From contig CM043954.1 in NCBI GenBank assembly GCA_014529385.2, positions 98,910,747 to 98,974,746 of the forward strand: 64,000 nucleotides of DNA, in the 5' to 3' direction. Position 1 is the first letter of the stretch. Each line of letters opens with the position of its first letter. Shown piece by piece: positions 49,337 to 59,517 of this stretch. A program made the position numbers and the translations under genes. The notes beneath the pieces were generated by a model. It ran no database searches. It had not been told where the DNA came from and worked only from the letters and a program-made list of their open reading frames with translations. The stretch is from Adiantum capillus-veneris (lineage: Eukaryota; Streptophyta; Polypodiopsida; Polypodiales; Pteridaceae).

Positions 49337-49585
49337 ATGTCCACAGCTGAAGAAAGATATGTGAAAACCTCAGGTATTGTGCTGAAAAAAGGAGACGATG
49401 CGTTGCTGGAGAACTTAATAGCAGCAGCCATGGCCGACGCTTATCCGCTCACAGACGATCCAAAGGAACTTTTAAACACAGCGCAATACAGACGATTCAT
49501 TTCTCGACTTCAGCAAAACCGATTTGGAGCATCCTTCGTTCTGCGATCATTCGTCACTGCAGGAAATCATCCTTCGTCACTGTGA
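49337..49585 (+). CDS. Unidentified 83-codon ORF, antisense within the LINE 5' part
   Basis: The frame reads MSTAEERYVKTSGIVLKKGD, DALLENLIAAAMADAYPLTD, DPKELLNTAQYRRFISRLQQ and NRFGASFVLRSFV before a stop. Balanced charged and hydrophobic residues and two probable helices look like real protein, unlike the LINE sense strand here, which is full of stops. An 18-base near-repeat (GAGCG(C/T)GATTATTGACTA, about 49300-49336) precedes the ATG. It lies between ORF1 and the distal target duplication, so it should be part of the inserted DNA: a captured host exon, or a recombination product. I do not recognise the family. Confidence 0.4.
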   Translation: MSTAEERYVKTSGIVLKKGDDALLENLIAAAMADAYPLTDDPKELLNTAQYRRFISRLQQNRFGASFVLRSFVTAGNHPSSL

Positions 49586-49703
49586 GCCTCTGCGATCCTT
49601 CGTCCTATCCCCACATGTACACAGACTTTCTGCATCGTATCCTGCAGGCGCTAGCGGAAGCCATGGTTGCTGGGTGTTTCCCTTTTACTTTTGTTAACCC
49701 CAT

Positions 49704-49719
49704 TGATCATAGAACTCTT
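49704..49719. repeat. Target-site duplication of the LINE, 5' copy
   Basis: Identical 16-mer to 43211-43226, marking the outer 5' border of the inserted DNA. Host DNA resumes with AAGAGACC. Confidence 0.9.
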
Positions 49720-49792
49720 AAGAGACCTTTTGGATAGCCTGTTGGAAATGGCAACATGGCAAAGTCATTGTTGGCCTGAACTTCTAGCTAAA

Positions 49793-50255
49793 AATAATTA
49801 TCAAAATACCCCTCTAATTTGTGGAAATTTCCAAAATACCCCTCAAGTTTCAAAAACTACCAAAATACCCTTGCATCTATTTTGGTTGGACCGTTGAAGA
49901 TTTTCTAATCTTTATTCTTTTTTTACAATTAAGATCCATTTTTGAGTGCTTAGCATGTAATTTGTCTCAAATTACCTCGCAAAAAGGGCAATTATGTCTA
50001 AAAATAATGAAGAAATTTATCTCCAAAGCTTACGTAACATACCCAAATTCTAGTTTTAGCATCTTGTATTGATAGACAATCGGTCTTCTTATGAAAAGAT
50101 ACACAAAATTTCCTCTTTCAAGAAATTTAATCTCACGACCAGGGGTACTTTGGGAATTTTGGAAAAACTGAAGGGCATTTTGGGAATTTGTGACAAAATA
50201 TTGGGGTGTTTTGGGAATTTCGGCAAATTAGAGGGGTGTTTTGGTAATTTTCCCA
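49793..50255. mobile_element. Foldback (MITE-like) element
   Basis: The left arm (about 49793-49872) carries repeated CAAAATACCCCTCTAATTTG and CCAAAATACCC words. The right arm (about 50140-50255) carries their inverted counterparts, such as AATTAGAGGGGTGTTTTGG and TTTTGGGAATTT. Together they form imperfect inverted repeats of about 80-115 bp around an AT-rich centre, without coding capacity. Confidence 0.65.
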
Positions 50256-51557
50256 TCATACTTTTTGGGGCTTATGCAAAAACAAAAGATTATTGTAAGT
50301 GGACTTATTACAAGATTGGTTGACAAAGATAAAGGGTCGTCATGTATAGATAGCGTGTAAGAAAAATGATGGTAGCTCATCATTCCTTCAGGTGGTCTCT
50401 CGCACTCATTTTGATATCAAGCCCAAGGTGCACTAACGCGCAAGGTCCACAAGCAACACTACAATCTCTGTATTGTTTCTTCTAAGTAGCAAATTTGAGG
50501 CCCTTATGCATCTTGTCTCATCGTCGGCTTCTATCGTTATAAGCATCACCCCTACCATTGTTGGCTTCTACTACTCTAAGCAGATAGTGGTGCTTATGAG
50601 TCACGAGTCATAGCTTGGTAGGGACTAGATATAGAATGTGGGAACTGGATTTTAGGAATGCCTTGCATTAGGGTTTACCTGAATGACTTAAGTGGTGAAG
50701 TCACTAGCAATTATCCAATATTGTGTGACAGTGCGGCCAGTCAGACCCGAGTACGAATACTTATAAGTAGGACACATCAATCCCATTTTGGGGATTGGAA
50801 CTTTTGTATTAATTGGTATTGCTGTATCTTTTGGAACTCTAGATGCTCGGCATCTTGTAGAGCTATGAGCATTAAGCGCTGTACCAATTGTACTCTGACT
50901 TTTTGTACTTTTGTACCAGTTTATGAATCTGAATCTACATCTCCAATTATCTCAGTCCATGTCATCTAAAGTCTTTCATTCCAGTTCAATTGTCTATCTA
51001 AAGTTTGATTATGTTCATTTGGTCCGATCTAAGGTCTGGCATCTGACTCTGAATCTCTAACTCTGGAATAGTTGTCAAGTGACCATCTCATTCCATAGCT
51101 ATAGCTCTTGACAGGAACTAGTTTCCAACCTTATAATTTAGAGTCAATCAGCTATTCGCAATGCCTCCACATCGTCTACTGCAAGAAAGGAGAGCTACTA
51201 CGATATTTGTTGAGGATCAGGATATATCAACATAGTAGTTGAGAAATCAAAGTAAGGCTAAGATGAAGAGCAACCATGCTCCCAGGGTGAAGAAATTGAT
51301 GCCAATATAAGTAGAAGAGGTGAACACTCATCACCATCACGAAGACGACACTCAAAAAGAGCTCAAAGACACTCTCATTTACATGGCTCTCAGCATTGAA
51401 ATGGGAAAGGCAAAGCAAAAGTTCGTATTTATGCCAGTGATACCAATAGGCATAGTAAATGACTAGGATCACACACTAAATCTGGTCGAGGAAAGGAGCC
51501 TGACACAATTATAGAGGTTGTAATGGATATGGACTATGAACTTTGAGAATAGCAGAA
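50256..51557. other. Non-coding, no gene recognised
   Basis: Short frames only. A stretch near 51350-51480 reads as DTQKELKDTLIYMALSIEMG on the plus strand but has no start or family match. Confidence 0.4.
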
Positions 51558-52109
51558 TTAACACTAGTTTGGTAACCTAACAGGACATAAAAGTGTCCTT
51601 TTTAGGGTCTAGGAAAAAATTTGCAACTCCTAGTGATGGGTTCCATTTTCAAAATCCTTCATTGAGCATAGTCAGAAGACCCCTAGGCTTTAGGAAAAAC
51701 TAAAAATGTCAAAAAAATGGAAGTGCTCAGCTCTCAAAGTAGGATGTTTGCATACTGCAAAAAACAGGGAAGCTACTCAGTGTGCTAATTGGTGCTCCTA
51801 GAAACTAATTGGTCTAGAAATTTTGGTAAATTTCCAATAAAGTATGTCAATATAGCTCTCAAAAATATGTGTAGCTATAGCCTGAAAAAATCATCCACAA
51901 GTTGCACATTTTTGTTGTAATTAGCGTGTTTTTTGATAGTTTAGGGTTTACCGACATGTAGGGTGGAAAATGCAAAAACTAGCAAAAACTTTACCGCACT
52001 AAGCATTGTATGATTGTGTTTGAAAGCTACTTAGTGCCAAGATTCATTGGAAATGAGGAGTACAACATTTATGAGAAGCTACTTCTAAACAACTGCAACC
52101 TTCTAGACA

Positions 52110-52790
52110 ACAATAAGTGGTAAATACTCGACTTGGTAGTCATTAGCCATAAATTGGCATCCATAAACATTTGGAAACCATATGACACACCATGGAGGAC
52201 ATCCATAAACCATAAAATACTTGTCATAAAGGCTTGGCAATAGGATACTGCCACCATATTTGGTAGCCATAAATACAAGACAACTGTAAAGCCTACCTTT
52301 CTTTACAGACATATACACGACCATAACCCGTAAAGCACATGCAATAACCACTTAGCAACCATAAAACACATGCCATAAAGACGTGGCAATCATAAAACAC
52401 CTGTCATAGATACATCAAAACCGTAAAACACATGCCATAAAGACTTGTCAACCATAAGCCAGAACCATCCTTGGCATTCAATGAACGCATGGAAATCGTA
52501 AAGCACATGCCATAATTGGCAACCATAAAGAGATCCATAGACTATCAAGCACTTGCCATAAACATTTGTTGGCAAGTGTGAACCAAAGTCATACTTGGTA
52601 GCCCTAAACAACATTGATAAATAGATCCATAAACCATAAAATCACTTGCCATAAACCATTGGCAACTGAACACTAGAGCCATACAATGAATATCTAGACA
52701 CCTAGAAAATCTATGACATTTGACAAAAACACCTAGAAATTATAAGGCACATGTCATAAACAACAAGCAACATAAAGCGCTTACGATACA
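52110..52790. repeat. CATAAA...CATGCCATAAA repeat inside the piggyBac-like element
   Basis: Variants of CCATAAA(A/G)CAC(A/T)TGCCATAAA followed by TTGGCAACC recur at about 30-60 base spacing. A longer block with GATAAAT(A/G)GATCCATAA and ACTAGAGCCATAC begins near 52615 and returns at about 53588 and 53808. Confidence 0.75.
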
Positions 52791-52922
52791 AAATCTCAAA
52801 TTTGTTAGGAGAAGAGGGGGAGATCGACCGCTTAAACTATTCAACACAAGGTCCCAAGCATCACCATCGACCTGTCCACCTCTTCTTCCAATTTCCAAGC
52901 ACACACATCACACCTAGACTAT

Positions 52923-52923
<1 letters not shown>

Positions 52924-53014
<91 letters not shown>
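52924..53014. repeat. (AC)45 microsatellite
   Basis: Uninterrupted AC dinucleotides inside the non-coding part of the piggyBac-like element. Confidence 0.95.
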
Positions 53015-53019
<5 letters not shown>

Positions 53020-53564
53020 CATAGAACTGACATAGACATGCTTGTAAGAGAGTGTAAGAGATGTGTAAGGGATGGAGACTAGATTAGAGAGTACACAACA
53101 AAATAACCATAGCATAAGAGAGTAGAGAGGAGAATCTGCAAGAGAAAGGCCTAAATCTAGCCCCAAACCCCACGGCACCTCTCTTGTGGAGTTGGTATTT
53201 AATATATTATTTTTGAGTCTAAGGTGCCAAAAATTGAGGCCCCTCTTTTTACAACCACTTCACTTTTGTAAATGAGTGAAGCTCATTAGTTCTTGCATGA
53301 CCCATAAGGGGAGTTCCCACTACAACTATTTACAGAGCCATAGTGGCTTATTGAAATGATGTTCTAAGATACTGTGCAAATATAAAATGGCCAAGAGTAA
53401 TTGCCGTCGCCTCTTCATCAACTCCCCGCATTCCACTCTACAAAATCATCATCAACTCAATTAGTAAAATAAATAGACAGCACATAATTAACCATTACAC
53501 TAGCTATCCCAATTGCAGCTAACCACTACCAACAGGAGGGTGCCCAGTATCGTAACAAAAGTGC

Positions 53565-54270
53565 AAAGCACCTGCCATAAATATCATTGATAAATGGATC
53601 CATAATCCATAAAGCACTTGCCATAAACCATTGGCGACCAAACACTAGAGCCATACTTGGAGAATCCAGACACCTGGAAAATCCATAACATCTAACAAAA
53701 ACACCTGGCAAATCATAAGGCACATGCCATAAACAATAAGTAACCATAAAGCACTTACAATACAAAATCTAAAATCTCAAAGCAACTGCCATAAACATCA
53801 TTGATAAATGGATCCATAATCCATAAAGCACTTGCCATAAACACAAGCAACCAAACTCTAGAGCCATACTTGACAAATCCAAAACATGTGATAAAACACT
53901 CAACAAGTCCATAATATCTAACAAAGACACCTGGTAAATCCAACATATGACCTGGCAAATCCAGAACCTTCCACCATAAAAAAGACCTAGTGAATTCCAA
54001 CATGTGACAAAAAAGACCTGGCGAATCCAAAAGTTCCACCATAAAAAGGACCCGGCGAATTCCAACACTTCTTAAAAAGATGTGGTGAATCCCAAATCTG
54101 GTGAATCCAAAACCTTCCACCATACAAAAGACCTAGCAAATCCAAAAGCTTCCACCATAAAAAGACCTGGCGAACTCCAACACTTCACAAAAAGAACTGG
54201 TGAATTCAGAAACTGGCGATTCCAATAATTCACAAAAGACCTGACAAATCCAAAAGTGGTGAATCCAGAA
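53565..54270. repeat. CATAAA and CTGG(C/T)GAATCCA minisatellites
   Basis: Two copies of a roughly 200-bp block (from about 53570 and from about 53785), then many short units built from AAAGACCTGGCGAATCCAAAA and TTCCACCATAAAA words to about 54260. A similar CCATAAA composition at 52.1-52.8 kb shows that both belong to the same internal repeat system. Confidence 0.75.
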
Positions 54271-54454
54271 CCTGGCAAAAGACCATAAAGAGGTATTATA
54301 TGACTACCATTAGATTCCAACATACAACAAGCCACAAAGAATAACTTTATAGGGTTACCTAAAAGGAAAAAAAGTAGCAGCCAAAGCTCACCCATCACCA
54401 ACACAACCATATAATCCTGCATGCAAAAATATAAAACAGGCATGGGAGCCATAA

Positions 54455-55560
54455 TTACCATAAGAAAAACCAATTAGATAAATAGACAATTAACAAAGTC
54501 TTACATAGTGGTGTCGATTCACGTCTTCTAGTTACTCGACTCCTTCCATCATACAAGAAATCAACCACAGCCTTTGCATGGTAATCCTTGAAGCAAGGAT
54601 CAACAAACTTGGTTTTCTTACATTTTCCACAATCCCATTTAGTGCGTGAGGGCTTACATCCCTCCACCTCCTTATGCTCTGACATGAGCTTCTTTCTTTT
54701 CGTAGCACATACCACACAATACTTACTTGCTGAATCATACAAGCGCATAGGAAAATTTCCATTGTACACATCCTCAACAACAGGCCTCTTGTACACATAC
54801 TGCCTAAATGCATTATTGACCAATTGTTCATGCAAGTGCATCATAAAATCAAATCTAGAAGTGTCAACACTGCCATACATATCCTTCCAAATAATCCATG
54901 CATTTGTGAACACAAAATCCATAAGACCCCAGAAGAGCGCATGCCACCACTTCCACCCATGCATGGTGGTTTGCAAACTATAACCATGACCAAAAACCAT
55001 GCTATCAAATACATCGCATCCGGCTGTACATTCATTACATTTAACTGCCACATTTGGACAAGACACAAGCATCTTGTTACCATCCGCAACCATGCGTTTC
55101 ACCTCACCTTTATGCATACCAAAGCAATTTGAAGCAAAATAAATAACTTTCATCCAAGAGCATGCAATAAGTCCCTGTTTTCTACAATATGCAAAGCGAG
55201 AAGCACCACGAGCTTGCTTACCAAGATTCAACATATCTTCACCTGGGAAGTACTTTGTACTGTATATATAGGTGCCTATACCTCCTTGGCCTTCACTCCG
55301 CAAATGCTCCAAGAGTTTTACAAAAGTGAAATACCTATCAAAGAAGACATGATGTCCTTGTCTAGGCAAAGATTTCACAAGATTCGCAACCACATGGAAA
55401 GACAACTCTTGACATGGCATCTTATCATAAACTTGAAACACAAAATTATAACCTGTGGATGAGTCACACAAATTATAACTTGTAGATGAGTCACACAAAT
55501 TCCAAACCTGTATGCCAAACTTGATTTTGGTGGTCTTCCTTGCCCCCTTGATGGTGGTAT
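54455..55560 (-). pseudogene. piggyBac-like DDE transposase (DDE_Tnp_1_7), N-terminus missing
   Basis: The minus-strand frame runs from about 55560 (IKFGIQVWNLCDSSTSYN) to 54455. It shows PGBD landmarks in order: GHHVFFDRYFTFVKLLEHLR with the second catalytic Asp in FFDRYF, GIGTY, ACSWMKVIYFASN, and VAVKCNECTAGCDVFD corresponding to the YNxxMGGVDxxD block with the third Asp. Next are WKWWHALFWGLMD and NAWIIW, then a Cys-rich C-terminus (YCVVC, WDCGKC, PCFKDYH) typical of the piggyBac CRD. It has no ATG at its 5' side and is preceded by a stop at about 55580. A duplicated NLCDSSTSY/NLCDSSTGY segment is present, and the region with the first Asp is not intact. Cut-and-paste transposition at TTAA is the family's activity. 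This copy is dead. Confidence 0.9.
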
Positions 55561-55700
55561 TGCCTCAAATAATCCAGGTGAATCCTTATAACTTGTGGAT
55601 GAGTCGCACAAATTCCAAACCTGTAATGCCAAACTTGATTTGGGTAGTCTTACTCGCCCCCTTGATGGTGGTATTACCCCAAATAATCCAGGTGAATCCT
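55510..55700 (-). repeat. Tandem duplication in the transposase 5' region (about 110 bp)
   Basis: A block containing CACAAATTCCAAACCTGTA, ATGCCAAACTTGATTT(T/G)GGT and CCCCCTTGATGGTGGTATT, ending AATAATCCAGGTGAATCCT, occurs at about 55494-55585 and again at about 55606-55700. The duplication disrupts the transposase frame. Confidence 0.85.
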
Positions 55701-55715
55701 CATTGTCTACAGTAA

Positions 55716-57332
55716 TGTCATAATAAGTAATATATAATTCTCCCTAAATGATTTTCTCGTGTTAAACTGATCATTTAATATGGGGAAGTGCCAGGGGAGA
55801 AAAAGCTAGAATATTGGTTAAGCTAGCAGACCGGTCATAGTAGGAATCCAAAGGAGGGAAAATAGAGATCCAAAGGGGGGGGGGGGGGGGGGGGGGGGCA
55901 TCTCAAAAGAGAAAGGTGAAACAATGGGCTTAAAAGACCCTAAGGTTCAGCCCATTAAGACTTCCAAAATGCTAAAGTTCCAAAATTCAAAGGTCGTGTC
56001 CAAAGGTCAAAAGCCTAGGAAAATTGGATGCTTTGTGTGTGCTCAAAAAGTCTTCATGCATCCCTACATAGGAGGGGGCGAGCCCTAGAAGTAGGAGATG
56101 CGAGAGAAACACACACGCACACACACACACTCACAAGCTCCTTTACACAAAGGGAAAGAGGGACACATGTCAGCTCTCTAGCCCAGATGCCCACAAGGTG
56201 TACTCAAATCCTATTGGATGGCCATGGAGGTGGACCAATGAGAATTAGGCTAGAGTAAATCTAGTTTAATTAATTTAAAAACACTTAATAAAAGAACCAA
56301 TAGGAATTAAGCTCTCTAGGAGACTATTGGACAGTCTCCCAAGGGGTCCAATGAGCATTCAATAGCCCAATGGCTTGCCTGATTCCTATTAGCCAGGAGA
56401 CAAAAGGGTCCAATGAGAGTTTAGTTGCATTAATTAATTCGCAAAAGCTCTCACAAAGGGGAAAGGGGGACACATGTCAGAAGGCTATCACTTGTGCTGC
56501 TTAAATTTCATTGGCTAAGCCTGGCATGGGCCAATAGGATGTGAGCATGAGAAAATAGCAAGAGGGGTCGACCAAGAGAGAGAGGGGGCTGATTTTTCAA
56601 AGGATTATTGCATACACACTCACACTAGTCCATGTGTGGAGTAAGAAGACTCTCTTTCTCTCTCCTTCTCAAGCTTTAATGGAAAGCTTATCACCTACTC
56701 CAAGCTTGTGAGAAGGGAGGCCTACACCAACAACTCTTGGCTTTGTGATGCAAATCCAACCAAAAGCTAAGCTTCAATGCATGCTCATCTCCTCTACCAT
56801 GCTAATTACTAAGCTAAGCTATGCTATTATGAGTGATTATGTTAGGAGATGTACATCTTTCTCATAAGACTACTCCTTCTTCCTCTCAATCTATACTCAT
56901 ACCCCGCTAGCTCTCACCATCTTCGAAGGTGTGTGAGGTCTTGGGTCTGAGACTGTGAGGGAATTGATGTTGTGGTTAATAAGTGTTTTGCTTACTGATT
57001 GAAGTTTCCATCTTCATTGCACTAGCTAGTATTGAAGGAACACAAAGAATTGTATTGTGAAATGTCTCTCTTGATGGGAGAAACCATAATACAAAGCCTT
57101 TTGGAGAGGGGACCGTCTCCATATAAATCCGATCCTCAACTGCTGTCAATAGCTTAATTTCTCTCTCTTTTGAAGTATTGTTCATGCTATCTAACTAGGT
57201 GTTACTTTATGTTTCTCTCTCCACCCAAGCACTCTTGTTATTCTCATTAGGAATCTATTCTAATGAAATGCTCACTATGTTCATGTTATTTTTTGCTACA
57301 CACAAGCTACTAGGCCATTAAAAGTTATAACA
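55716..57332 (+). mobile_element. Gypsy-family LTR, solo-like (1,617 bp)
   Basis: Begins TGTCATAATAAGTAATATA and ends TTAAAAGTTATAACA, aligning with the LTR at 18736-20115 through the same landmarks (GGGGAAGTGCCAGGGG, GGACACATGTCAGCTC, GGGAATTGATGTTG, CTAGGCCATTAAA). It directly follows piggyBac sequence and has no internal pol region attached on either side. A 5-bp target duplication is not evident (AGTAA before, TACAT after), so it may have formed by recombination and not by simple solo-LTR excision. A poly-G tract lies at 55875-55898. Confidence 0.85.
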
Positions 57333-57800
<468 letters not shown>

Positions 57801-57808
57801 TGCTATCT

Positions 57809-58572
57809 TGTAATGGAATTGGCCTATTAACTTGAGAGTAGCCGAAATTAATGAGAGTACTTTTGAGCAATTACTTTGTGAGCATAGCAGGCGAACATAA
57901 TTGATAGTAGCAACATTAACATAGCATTTAGTTAACTTGGCATGAACAATATTTTTGCAAGAGAGAGAATTTAGAGAACATGACAATTGTTGAGGACCGG
58001 ATTTATGTGGAGCCCGTCCCCCCTCCAATAGGCATTTGTATTATGATTTCTCCCATTAAGAGAGACTTGTTACAATACAATCTCTGTGTTCCGTGTGACC
58101 TAGGTGATGCAATGAAGATGGAAAGCTTCATGCATCACAAGCATAACATAAACTTTGAAGAAAGCTTTAACTATCCCAAGCCTCAGTCCCAAGACCTCAA
58201 ACACCTTCGAAGGTGGAGAGAGCTAGGAGGGGATGAGGGTACGGAAGAGGAAGAAGAAACATTTGTAGGAGAAAGAATTAGCTCCTCACTTATCATAACT
58301 CTTCTTGCTAGCATACATAATAGCATAGTAATGAAGATGGAGAAGATGGAAAGCTTAAGCATTGAAGCATGGCTCTTGGTTGGATTTGCACTCCATAGCC
58401 AAGAGTGTTGGTGTCGGCTCTCAACCTCCACTTGCTTGGAGAAGGAAAGGGAGCCCTTGCACTTTGCAACCAATTCATAATAATAGTGTGTGTGGGAGAG
58501 TATACCCCCTAAGCAACCCCCTAGCTTGCTTTGGTGAACCCCCCCTTGTAGCTCATGCTTGAAGCTCATTGT
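57809..58572 (-). mobile_element. 3' LTR of right-hand gypsy element, distal part
   Basis: The minus-strand LTR starts at 62589, runs to 61737, is interrupted by a complete retrotransposon (58573-61736), and resumes here from 58572 to 57809. The two parts total 1,617 bp, equal to the intact LTR at 55716-57332. Reverse-complement landmarks include CCTTCGAAGG, GGGAGAAATCATAATAC and the terminal ATTGGCCTATTAA. Confidence 0.85.
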
Positions 58573-59498
58573 TGTCATGGAGGCTTCAGAGTCGGTCTTC
58601 TTGAGTTTCCTATAGGAAGTCACTAAGGAGATTCTGGAAAGTCTTGGAAGACCTTCAAAAGAAAGTTCTGGAAGACTCTAGAAGACGACATCATCGCTTA
58701 CAACATCACTTGCATCATCCTTGATGTCATCGCTTGTGTCATCATCTGCATCATCGCATGTGTCATCGCTAGCATCATCCGTGATGTCCTTACCTATGTC
58801 ATCATCTGCATCATCACTGATGTCATCGCCTAATCATCGCATGTGTCATCGCCTGCGTCATCGCTTATGTCATCATCTGTATCGTCACTAAAGACTTCAA
58901 AAGAATCTAGAAGGATCTAGAAGATTCTAGAAGGTTCTAAAAGTATCAAGGAGATTCTAGAAGTTTCTAGAAGCATGGAGAAGATTTCGAAAGAATCTAG
59001 AAGTGTTTGGAAAGCTCTAGAAAGTTGAACAAGGATCTAGAAGAATTAGAAGGATCAAGAAGTTTCTAGAAGCTTGGAGAAGATTCCGAAAGAATCTAGA
59101 GGTTTCTGGAAAGCTTTAAAAAGTTGAAGAAAGATCCAGAAGGTTCTAGAAGATTCTAACCTCCTCAAAAAGAACCTAGGAAGTCCTAACCTCCTCAAGT
59201 AACCTTTTCAAGAACTAGTATAAATAGGGGTCTTGGGCCACAAGCCCCTCAGTCTTGCCAACACCAGTTGTGAGGCTCCTATGAGGAAATCCCTCTTCTA
59301 GTTCTTATGTTCAAGTCTCGTCCTTGCAATCAAGCCTTGCCTTGTACTCGAGTCATGTAATCCAAGTCTTGTGTCAAGCTTTCTTAATAAAGTATTAAGT
59401 CTTATAATCAATATTAAGCTTATCTCATCAAGTCCAAGTTCTTGTATATTGTGAGCGCTTCCTCTTGCTCTCTTCTAGCTCTATACGCGCTCATAACA
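58573..59498 (+). mobile_element. 5' LTR (926 bp) of nested element
   Basis: Composed of a CATCATC-rich minisatellite (about 58685-58880, units such as ATCATCTGCATCATCGC and TGTCATCGC), an array of TTCTAGAAG words (58890-59160), a TATA box at 59219-59226 and an R/U5-like end. The LTR pair differs by scattered substitutions and small indels. Confidence 0.93.
58918..59226 (+). promoter_or_regulatory. Heat-shock-element-like array and TATA box in 5' LTR
   Basis: GAAGATTCTAGAAGGTTC at 58920-58937 and GAAGGTTCTAGAAGATTC at 59139-59156 each satisfy four alternating GAAnnTTC units, the binding pattern of heat-shock factors. Further TTCTAGAA or TTCTGGAA dimers lie at 58955-58962, 58965-58972, about 59063, about 59103, and upstream near 58632 and 58664. 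A TATAAATA follows at 59219-59226. The same layout is present in the 3' LTR. Heat inducibility is an inference. Confidence 0.7.
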
Positions 59499-59517
59499 GT
59501 TTGGCAAGACTTCCATC

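Larger units (their letters stand above)
43227..49703 (-). mobile_element. LINE (plant L1-like), near full length, decayed
   Basis: On the minus strand it carries ORF1 (DUF4283-like region and CCHC knuckle), an endonuclease domain, reverse transcriptase and a zf-RVT tail, and ends in a short poly(A) (T run at 43223-43236 on the plus strand). A perfect 16-bp duplication flanks 43227-49703, which proves target-primed insertion and sets the length at about 6.48 kb. It sits about 150 bp upstream of the RING/PHD gene in the same transcriptional direction. Frameshifts and stops in ORF1, the endonuclease and the zf-RVT region show that it is inactive. Confidence 0.93.
51558..55715 (-). mobile_element. 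piggyBac-like transposon, truncated on the right by an LTR
   Basis: TTAA at 51558-51561 is followed by CACTAGTTTGGTAACC, then an ACAGGACATAAAAGTGTCC stretch. This matches the left end of the 14.3-kb element at all but about three of 37 positions. The minus-strand transposase (54455-55560) lies inside, so this is the 3' terminus of the element. About 2.9 kb of non-coding, repeat-rich DNA separates terminus and transposase. At 55716 a gypsy-type LTR begins, and the transposase N-terminus and opposite terminus are not visible. Confidence 0.85.
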
